Assembly: GCA_023231265.1 (NCBI GenBank) | Contig: JALNVT010000104.1 | Location: forward strand, 1-8,413 | DNA length: 8,413 bases | Origin: Sphaerochaetaceae bacterium | GTDB taxonomy: Bacteria; Spirochaetota; Spirochaetia; Sphaerochaetales; Sphaerochaetaceae | Direction: 5' to 3' | Shown here: piece by piece, positions 1 through 4,574 of the stretch | How positions within the stretch are numbered: the first letter of the stretch is position 1 | How the letters are laid out: every line of letters begins with the position of its first letter | Position numbers and translations under genes: made by a program | The notes under the pieces: model-generated | Told to the model about the DNA's origin: nothing | Seen by the model: the letters and a program-made list of their open reading frames with translations, nothing else | Database searches by the model: none

Positions 1-202
1 AAAAACAAATAAAATAGTTACAAATTACTCAAACTTATATAAATATGTAAATAATTTTTAAACTTAAATACTCATTGATATTCCGCAAATCAGTCGCTGA
101 AAAAAATAAATTTACGATAATTCCACCACATAATATTTTGTTTAGCAGTTGGATTTTTTGAAGCAATTCAACAATAAATACAAAATAATTGCATTTTTAC
201 AT

Positions 203-227
203 TAACAAAAGTTAACTAATTTTGTTA
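203..227. repeat. Perfect 8-bp inverted repeat, possible operator
   Basis: TAACAAAA at 203-210 and its exact reverse complement TTTTGTTA at 220-227 flank a 9-base centre that contains GTTAAC. Size and symmetry would suit a dimeric regulator such as the TetR protein encoded from 589. However, it lies over 360 bases upstream of that start, and such repeats arise easily in AT-rich DNA. Confidence 0.3.
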
Positions 228-302
228 TAAAAAACATATAAAAATATATTTTCAGAATTTTTTTTATATAATATATCTATTAAATGGTAAGAAATGGCCA
301 TA

Positions 303-326
303 ATAGGTTAAAATTATTTAACTTAT
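303..326. repeat. Imperfect inverted repeat around GTTAAA-ATTA-TTTAAC
   Basis: The six-base arms at 307-312 and 317-322 are perfect and flank a 4-base centre. Pairing continues outward through one G-T pair (306/323) and three A-T pairs to 303/326. It could be an operator for the downstream regulator or a chance palindrome; it has no T-tract that would make it a terminator. Confidence 0.25.
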
Positions 327-570
327 ATTTTTTATACATCAAATCCATCACTGCTTTCATTTATTTCTTTAAATGTAAATAAATTACATAAATCGAATCA
401 AAGACATAATTTATTTAATCATAAAGAATTATCAAAACAAATATGTATTAATTCACACATGTATTCTTTTTGTATATTGTTAATCTGGTGCTACCTAGCA
501 AATATTTAACATTTACATGAGCCTATTTTCCCTTTATTCTATAAAAAACAAATTATTATTTATAAACTTA

Positions 571-577
571 AAAAGGA
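571..577 (+). promoter_or_regulatory. Ribosome binding site that sets the TetR start at 589
   Basis: AAAAGGA ends 11 bases before the ATG at 589. The in-frame upstream ATG at 517 has nothing resembling a Shine-Dalgarno site in front of it. The 24 residues it would add are low-complexity and atypical for TetR proteins. Confidence 0.6.
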
Positions 578-588
578 ATCTCACAAAA

Positions 589-1188
589 ATGACGAAAGGA
601 AAAACTCGAGCTCAAGATCGAAGACCCGCAAAAACAAAAAAGGCAATAAGACTGGCATTATTTGAACTTCTTGATACAAAAGAATTAGATAAGATCACAA
701 TTACCGAATTAACAAAAAGAGCAGATATCAGCCGAAAGACCTTCTATATTCATTATAAGAAAATGGAAGATGTACTTGAAGAAGCGGAGACTGAATTGAT
801 TGAGGCTTTCATTCATGGAACAGAACAGCTCACCTTCACAAACAATCAAAAGTTTTTCTTTGATCTTTTCTATAATTTAGACAAATACTTCAATGACGAT
901 ATCGAATATTACAAAAAACTAGCACAATCAAATTATGCTAAGGTTTTCAGTGATAGAGTTGGAGGGACTTTGTTCTCAAAGCTTTATGAACTAATGAGCC
1001 CAATCCTCGATTACAAAGAAGAACAACTTGAATATGCATGTATTGTTATTTCAAGTGCAGTTTACAAGGTTTTCATGAAATGGTTAAGAAATGATTCAAA
1101 ATTAGACATCGTTCAAATCAGTGACTTTGTGTCTACAATTCTTTTCAATGGTCTCAAAAACCATGTTGTGGAAGCAACTATTGAATAG
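589..1188 (+). CDS. TetR/AcrR-family transcriptional regulator
   Basis: A one-component DNA-binding regulator, 199 residues from the ATG at 589, a normal TetR length. The N-terminal three-helix DNA-binding domain spans about residues 12-60. Its helix-turn-helix lies near 38-57, with the family pattern ITITELTKRADIS followed by RKTFYIHYK. The rest is a helical ligand-binding and dimerisation domain with no recognisable ligand signature. The longer reading frame from ATG 517 is possible but lacks a ribosome binding site. The gene ends 93 bases before ecfA on the same strand, with no convincing terminator between, so read-through into the transporter operon is possible. Whether it controls that operon is unknown, because the operator-like sequence there resembles a BirA box rather than a typical short TetR palindrome. 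Family assignment is firm; the target and inducer are not known. Confidence 0.88.
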   Translation: MTKGKTRAQDRRPAKTKKAIRLALFELLDTKELDKITITELTKRADISRKTFYIHYKKMEDVLEEAETELIEAFIHGTEQLTFTNNQKFFFDLFYNLDKYFNDDIEYYKKLAQSNYAKVFSDRVGGTLFSKLYELMSPILDYKEEQLEYACIVISSAVYKVFMKWLRNDSKLDIVQISDFVSTILFNGLKNHVVEATIE

Positions 1189-1211
1189 CTTTTTTAATTG
1201 TTAACTATAAT
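1181..1211 (+). promoter_or_regulatory. Candidate promoter P1 for ecfA, -10 inside the BirA-like box
   Basis: A perfect TATAAT lies at 1206-1211, inside the spacer of the inverted repeat 1197-1231. The best upstream hexamer is TTGAAT at 1181-1186, overlapping the end of the tetR gene, with a rather long 19-base spacer. A repressor bound to the repeat would block this promoter. The start would be near 1218, leaving a leader of about 64 bases. Confidence 0.4.
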
Positions 1212-1231
1212 TTTATTTTTTTGTTAACAAT
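1197..1231 (+). promoter_or_regulatory. BirA-type biotin operator, box 1
   Basis: ATTGTTAAC at 1197-1205 and its exact reverse complement GTTAACAAT at 1223-1231 are separated by 17 bases. Written as 9-base half-sites without the outer A/T pair, it reads TTGTTAACT-N15-TGTTAACAA. From memory, the BirA operator of low-GC bacteria is TTGTTAACC-N15-GGTTAACAA, and the enterobacterial form is TTGTAAACC-N14-16-GGTTTACAA. Both sequence and spacing therefore match, except for the innermost C/G pair. Biotin-loaded BirA dimers bind such sites and repress biotin synthesis or transport genes. The next gene is an ECF transporter ATPase, which fits. Confidence 0.65.
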
Positions 1232-1252
1232 CTTGTTTTTTTATGTTTACAA
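1221..1252 (+). promoter_or_regulatory. Overlapping second BirA-like box
   Basis: TTGTTAACAA at 1221-1230 is itself a perfect palindrome, so it can serve as the right half of box 1 and as the left half (TTGTTAAC, 1221-1228) of a second box. The right half of that box would be GTTTACAA at 1245-1252, which matches the inner arm of the classical BirA operator (GGTTTACAA). The spacing in 9-base half-site terms is N14. This second box covers the -35 of promoter P2. A weaker TTGTTATA at 1266-1273 could be a further degenerate half-site. This reading is inference from the half-site pattern. Confidence 0.4.
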
Positions 1253-1275
1253 CATTCTGATTTAATTGTTATAGT
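1246..1275 (+). promoter_or_regulatory. Candidate promoter P2 for ecfA (leaderless layout)
   Basis: TTTACA at 1246-1251 and TATAGT at 1270-1275 each match five of six consensus bases and are 18 bases apart. Only six bases separate the -10 from the ATG at 1282, so transcription would start at or within a base or two of the start codon. The lack of any Shine-Dalgarno sequence before ecfA is consistent with a leaderless transcript. Confidence 0.5.
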
Positions 1276-1281
1276 AACTTC

Positions 1282-2046
1282 ATGGAAAATTCTATTCTTG
1301 AAGTTAATAATCTATGCTTTGGCTTCAATAAAAACAATCAAATATTGAGCAACATTTCTTTCAATATAGAAGAAGGAGAGTTTGTTCTAATTGCTGGAGC
1401 CAATGGGTCTGGAAAATCATTGCTATTAAAATGCTTGAAGGGACTTTTAAAACCTACCAATGGTTCCATAGTTGTAAATGGACAAGATGTCAGCAAACAC
1501 TCAAAGATAAGACGTTCTTTATTTGGTTTGGTCTTTCAGGATGCTGATAGCCAGATTGTCGGACAGACAGTAGAGAAAGACTTAAAATTCGGTATGGACA
1601 ATATAAAAATCAGCAGTGAGGAACAGCTCAGAAGGATATCAGACGTAACAGAGCTTTTGAATCTACAAAATAAATTGAAAATGAAAGCACGTAACTTGAG
1701 CGGTGGCGAAAAAAGAAGACTAGCAATTGCTGGTGTTCTTGTTATGGAACCTAAAATAATATTTATGGATGAACCATTTGCAAACTTGGACTATCCAGGT
1801 GTAATTCAAGTCATAAAAACTCTTCTTCTGTTGAAAGAATCTGGCCATACAATAATTATAGTATCTCACGAAATTGAAAAGGTAGCAGCTCATGCTGATA
1901 GACTCATTCTGATGGAAAGCGGAAAGATTATTGAGAATGGAAAAGTTGATAAGCTTTTAGATACACTTCTCAATCATGGAGTATTTGTTCCATCAATCGA
2001 TGGAAAGTTACTGACATGCAAGGATCTAACATGGCTCAAACATTAA
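1282..2046 (+). CDS. ecfA: ECF transporter ATPase (A component), probably BioM-like
   Basis: The cytoplasmic ATP-hydrolysing subunit of an energy-coupling-factor vitamin transporter, 254 residues. All ABC motifs are intact: Walker A GANGSGKS (39-46), Q-loop Gln86, signature LSGGE (139-143), Walker B IIFMDEP (159-165, catalytic Glu164), D-loop NLD (168-170) and H-loop His196. The segment after the Q-loop, DADSQIVGQTVEKDLKFG, has the form typical of EcfA/CbiO/BioM rather than ordinary ABC importers. A T-component gene overlaps its 3' end. Only one ATPase gene is present; group II ECF modules usually carry two, so a dedicated BioMN-type module is more likely, and the BirA-like box upstream supports biotin. 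No Shine-Dalgarno site precedes the ATG, and no better start is visible. The family is certain; the substrate is inferred, with cobalt, nickel or another vitamin as alternatives. Confidence 0.93.
   Translation: MENSILEVNNLCFGFNKNNQILSNISFNIEEGEFVLIAGANGSGKSLLLKCLKGLLKPTNGSIVVNGQDVSKHSKIRRSLFGLVFQDADSQIVGQTVEKDLKFGMDNIKISSEEQLRRISDVTELLNLQNKLKMKARNLSGGEKRRLAIAGVLVMEPKIIFMDEPFANLDYPGVIQVIKTLLLLKESGHTIIIVSHEIEKVAAHADRLILMESGKIIENGKVDKLLDTLLNHGVFVPSIDGKLLTCKDLTWLKH
2020..2024 (+). promoter_or_regulatory. Ribosome binding site that sets the ecfT start at 2031
   Basis: AAGGA is followed by six bases and the ATG at 2031. The alternative ATG at 2016 has no such site, and the AAGGA would lie inside its reading frame. 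Confidence 0.7.
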
Positions 2047-2741
2047 TTTTTCATTACAGAGAGAGCAATAATTTTCTTGCAAAATCACATCCAATGATCA
2101 AGTTATTGGGCCTTTTAGCTCTATGCATCCCTTTGGTGAATGCATCATTCTGCGGCATCATCTTGATACTATTTACTGTTGTGGTGACTTCAATAATAAT
2201 AAAAATGCCTCTCTATCATTATCTTAAAGAACTTTCTTTCTTGATAATAATCGCTTCTGTAATTGCCATCTCAACATATATTTCATCCAAAAATATAATG
2301 ATGTCGGTATCTTCAACCCTCAAATTCTCAACTGCAGTATATGCATCATTAGTTTTGGCAGATACAACAGATCCAAGCGACATTGCAAGAGCATTAGGTT
2401 CTTTCTTAAATCATATTCCGTTTGTAAACGGATGGGTTGTTGCAAGTCAGATAGAACTTACAATTTCAATTCTCCCTCTTATATTTGATACATCTGCTTC
2501 TATTTCAGAGGCCAGACTTTCAAGAGGAGAGAATGCGCTTCATCATCCAATCAAGGCGATGATTGGACTTGTCTACAATATTATGGATTTACTGTTGGAA
2601 AATGTTGATGAGATGGCCTATGCTCTTGATAGCAGAGGCTTTGATCCTTCTTTAGAGCAACAGGCTATGAAATATAAACCTCACGATGTAGTATTGTTTT
2701 TATTTATTTTGATGATAAGTTTTGGAGGATATTTACTGTGA
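2031..2741 (+). CDS. ecfT: ECF transporter transmembrane T component, probably BioN-like
   Basis: An integral inner-membrane protein of 236 residues that couples the ATPase to the substrate-binding S component. Hydrophobic segments lie at about residues 24-57, 66-84, 99-111, 140-152 and 218-236, and the protein ends immediately after the last one. The two short signature motifs that dock T components into the ATPase grooves appear in the variant form SRG, at 164-166 (after EARL) and 201-203 (ALD before, FDP after); many homologues have ARG. Its start lies inside ecfA (16-base overlap) and its stop lies inside the next gene (4-base overlap), so it is translationally coupled on both sides. A frame five codons longer, from ATG 2016, is less likely because it lacks a ribosome binding site. 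No S component (BioY or other) is in the window, so the partner is encoded elsewhere. Biotin specificity is inferred from the upstream operator. Confidence 0.9.
   Translation: MAQTLIFHYRESNNFLAKSHPMIKLLGLLALCIPLVNASFCGIILILFTVVVTSIIIKMPLYHYLKELSFLIIIASVIAISTYISSKNIMMSVSSTLKFSTAVYASLVLADTTDPSDIARALGSFLNHIPFVNGWVVASQIELTISILPLIFDTSASISEARLSRGENALHHPIKAMIGLVYNIMDLLLENVDEMAYALDSRGFDPSLEQQAMKYKPHDVVLFLFILMISFGGYLL
2724..2729 (+). promoter_or_regulatory. Ribosome binding site for the cyclo-ligase GTG start
   Basis: GGAGGA lies within the end of ecfT, eight bases before GTG 2738. It confirms the GTG as the start and the GTGA overlap with the ecfT stop. Confidence 0.75.
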
Positions 2742-3304
2742 TTGATAAAAGAGACATTATAAAAGCTAAAAAAAAGTTCAGAAAGATGGTCAATTCATTG
2801 AATGAAGAACTTAAACATAAGAATTTCAGTTCTGAAGATGACATTATAATTGAACGAATTTTAAAAACAGAGCAGTACAAAAAAAGTGACATCATCTTGA
2901 TTTATTACCCAATGTACAATGAAGTTAACACGTTACCTTTAATTGCAAAAGCAATGTACGATAAGAAACGAGTTGGTATTCCTAAAATAGTTGAAGGTAA
3001 AATGCACTTTGTAGAATTGGATAATAATTGGGAAAAAGAGCTGACCATAAATAAATATGGTATTGAAGAACCCAATTCCAATGAATTTATGGATTCGTTT
3101 GAAAATACTTTGATGATCGTTCCAAATTTAGCCCTCTCTAGAGATAAAAAAAGAATTGGGCATGGAAAAGGTTACTATGATATTTTTCTTGAAGATCATA
3201 ACAGTATTTTTAAGATGGGGATATGCAGGAAGCATGTCCTATTTGATACATTACCAGTTGATGAAAACGACAAAGACCTAGATCTTGTTATATCGTCTGT
3301 TTAA
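2738..3304 (+). CDS. ygfA: 5-formyltetrahydrofolate cyclo-ligase (MTHFS)
   Basis: A cytoplasmic enzyme that uses ATP to convert 5-formyltetrahydrofolate to 5,10-methenyltetrahydrofolate, returning a stored folate form to one-carbon metabolism. It has 188 residues, a normal family length. The diagnostic C-terminal motif is present: GHGKGYYD at 141-148, preceded by PNLALSRDKKRI. So are the substrate-loop region YYPMYNEVNT (57-66) and the IPK segment (81-83). The start is GTG, read as Met, overlapping the ecfT stop by four bases (GTGA) with a strong ribosome binding site, so it is the third gene of the transporter operon. Many bacteria carry this gene singly; its coupling to an ECF module may link vitamin uptake to folate salvage or may only be convenient co-expression. 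The stop codon overlaps that of the convergent gene, and no terminator separates them. Confidence 0.95.
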   Translation: MIDKRDIIKAKKKFRKMVNSLNEELKHKNFSSEDDIIIERILKTEQYKKSDIILIYYPMYNEVNTLPLIAKAMYDKKRVGIPKIVEGKMHFVELDNNWEKELTINKYGIEEPNSNEFMDSFENTLMIVPNLALSRDKKRIGHGKGYYDIFLEDHNSIFKMGICRKHVLFDTLPVDENDKDLDLVISSV

Positions 3305-3888
3305 TCACCACTGGTATATTCTACTACAACTTGAGCTAGATAATCACCGGCTGGTATTGGATCATTTGTATCTTCTGCATTCCATGAAAAATAGAATGTG
3401 GCTGCAGATGTTGTTGAATAATCAGTATTTGCTGGAACAGTGAATATAAATTCCTTTGGAGTGCTGCTTAGATTATAAGTACCTGAAGGTGATATATCTA
3501 CAGAACTGCTGTTTGCTATACTCATGTTTATCTTTAACTGAATAGAATCCAAAGGATCGCCTTCAGTTGTGTATTGGCTATCAGTTGTATCAGCTGTCAA
3601 TTTTTCAAATCCTACACTTGAAAATGACAAACTGGGTGATTCCGCAGAAGAGGAATAGTTTGCTATATAGATATCAAAGGAATCTGTTTGTAAATTTGTC
3701 TTAAAATCTGTTCCTGAAGAGGACACCTCTCCTGATGTCAAATCAAAATCAGAATCGTTATATTTTACTTGAAATATATTATCCTGATAAGGAATCTGAC
3801 CATTCATTAATATAGATGGATCAATTGCAAAAAGGCTTGTTGTTATAAATAAAGCAAATATTGTAGTAATTGCTAGTAACTTTTTCAT
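3301..3888 (-). CDS. Small exported Ser/Thr-rich protein, function unknown
   Basis: A 195-residue secreted or periplasmic protein I do not recognise. The signal peptide is clear: MKK, a hydrophobic core to about residue 19, and a likely cut after SLFA (21). There is no cysteine, so it is not a lipoprotein and has no disulfides. There is no further membrane segment, cell-wall anchor or transmembrane tail. The mature part is rich in Ser, Thr, Asp and Asn, poor in Lys and Arg, and shows alternating hydrophobic stretches (FDIYIANY, IQLKINMSI, EFIFTV, ATFYFSW, LAQVVVEY) typical of an all-beta sandwich. The ending PAGDYLAQVVVEYTSGD resembles the last strand of pilin-like or spore-coat-U-like secreted domains; this is only a resemblance. 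AAGGAG six bases before the ATG and a strong own promoter (3932-3960) suggest substantial expression. Its stop overlaps that of the convergent cyclo-ligase gene. Confidence 0.82.
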   Translation of the reverse strand: MKKLLAITTIFALFITTSLFAIDPSILMNGQIPYQDNIFQVKYNDSDFDLTSGEVSSSGTDFKTNLQTDSFDIYIANYSSSAESPSLSFSSVGFEKLTADTTDSQYTTEGDPLDSIQLKINMSIANSSSVDISPSGTYNLSSTPKEFIFTVPANTDYSTTSAATFYFSWNAEDTNDPIPAGDYLAQVVVEYTSGD

Positions 3889-3931
3889 TTTTAACTCCTT
3901 AAAGAGTCTGATTATGTCATCAGTTACATTA

Positions 3932-3960
3932 ATTATAAGTCACTTTTAATTAAATGGCAA
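3932..3960 (-). promoter_or_regulatory. Strong sigma-70-type promoter of the exported-protein gene
   Basis: Read on the - strand: TTGCCA (3960-3955), a 17-base spacer, and a perfect TATAAT (3937-3932). The predicted start near 3925 leaves a leader of about 37 bases carrying the AAGGAG site at 3895-3900. This is the best-formed promoter in the window. Confidence 0.72.
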
Positions 3961-3996
3961 GTATGGACCTTCTGCTTTAAGAAAACTAATTATTTT

Positions 3997-4476
3997 TTAT
4001 TTACTAAATTTCTGTTGGATAAGCATTTGTAAAAAACTATCACATGAATCACCATCAAAATCCTTACAGAACAAACGAGATATATTGCTCCTAAGTTCTT
4101 CATCGTGAACGCTTTTTAGTATGGTGGCTAATGCTCTTAAATAATTAATTTGTGTAAAAGGTGATGAAGATATGACAAACAATAGGTGAACAACTTTTCC
4201 ATCTTTTGAATTGTAATCGATACCTTCCTCACTGATTCCAAGACCAACTCTAACCTTATCAATACAGGGAAGTTTACCATGTGCAATTGCAACACCGTGT
4301 CCAATTCCTGTAGTTTCTATAATCTCGCGTCTATGGACCGCTCTTCTGAAGCGTTCCTTATTATCTTTTAATTCATCAAATATTTTGCAGCCGTCAATAA
4401 CGTCATCAATTGCGGCAAATTTTTCAGTGCTCTTTAGATGGCATACTGAAAAACCTTCATAATCTTTACTGTTCAT
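3997..4476 (-). CDS. PTS EIIA type-2 domain protein (PtsN/fructose-like)
   Basis: A stand-alone cytoplasmic phosphocarrier of the EIIA-Fru/EIIA-Ntr fold, 159 residues from the ATG at 4476. The hallmark block RREIIETTGIGHGVAIAHGK is present; its last histidine (residue 66 from this start) is the expected phosphorylated residue, and the His six residues before it is also typical. The family normally has IPH at the active site; here it is IAH. No EIIB, EIIC, HPr or EI gene is nearby, so it is more likely a regulatory PtsN-type protein than part of a sugar permease. Many spirochaetes keep such incomplete PTS systems, but which one this resembles cannot be judged here. A frame three codons longer starts at TTG 4485. 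Neither start has a Shine-Dalgarno site, and the likely promoter lies almost on top of the ATG. No terminator separates it from the exported-protein gene downstream. Confidence 0.85.
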   Translation of the reverse strand: MNSKDYEGFSVCHLKSTEKFAAIDDVIDGCKIFDELKDNKERFRRAVHRREIIETTGIGHGVAIAHGKLPCIDKVRVGLGISEEGIDYNSKDGKVVHLLFVISSSPFTQINYLRALATILKSVHDEELRSNISRLFCKDFDGDSCDSFLQMLIQQKFSK

Positions 4477-4485
4477 TGTAATCAA

Positions 4486-4514
4486 AGTATATATATTATA
4501 ATTATTTAAGGCAA
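4486..4514 (-). promoter_or_regulatory. Promoter of the EIIA gene, near-leaderless
   Basis: Read on the - strand: TTGCCT (4514-4509), a 17-base spacer, and TATACT (4491-4486). The ATG at 4476 is only nine bases beyond the -10, so the leader would be about three to five bases. A TATAAT at 4500-4495 also exists but lacks a partner -35 at proper distance. Confidence 0.5.
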
Positions 4515-4516
4515 GT

Positions 4517-4548
4517 AAAAAGCATCCGGTATTTCTACCGAATGCTTT
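4517..4548 (-). terminator. Intrinsic terminator of the nfnA-nfnB operon
   Basis: On the - strand, AAAGCATTCGGTA (4548-4536) pairs with TACCGGATGCTTT (4531-4519) over 13 base pairs with one G-U wobble. The loop is a GAAA tetraloop, and the stem runs straight into five T residues (4521-4517). It lies about 27 bases beyond the nfnB stop and just upstream of the EIIA promoter, so it separates the two transcripts. Confidence 0.85.
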
Positions 4549-4574
4549 CTTGAAATTTATAATTTAGAATAAAT

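Larger units (their letters stand above)
1..588. other. Gene-free AT-rich stretch upstream of the TetR gene
   Basis: I see no credible reading frame on either strand and no tRNA- or rRNA-like structure. The stretch is extremely A+T rich, with many chance TATAAT-like strings, so individual promoters cannot be assigned safely. Two inverted repeats stand out and are listed separately (203-227 and 303-326). A weak promoter candidate for the regulator gene is TTGTTA at 477-482 with AAATAT at 500-505 (17-base spacer). The upstream neighbour gene lies outside the window. Confidence 0.6.

Noticed and set aside
517..588. Upstream ATG giving a 223-residue TetR protein
   Set aside because: No ribosome binding site, low-complexity Lys/Leu/Asn-rich extension unlike TetR N-termini, and a better start with AAAAGGA at 589.
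1176..1196. Terminator at the end of the tetR gene
   Set aside because: CTATT-G-AATAG before TTTTTT looks suggestive, but the stem would be three base pairs at most once a loop is allowed.
1243..1255. ATGTT-TAC-AACAT palindrome as a separate TetR operator
   Set aside because: Only five-base arms, and its GTTTACAA part is better explained as a BirA-like half-site with correct spacing to 1221-1228.
2704..2895. 63-codon - strand frame across the ecfT/cyclo-ligase junction
   Set aside because: Opposite two well-supported genes, with a composition typical of reading AT-rich coding DNA backwards.
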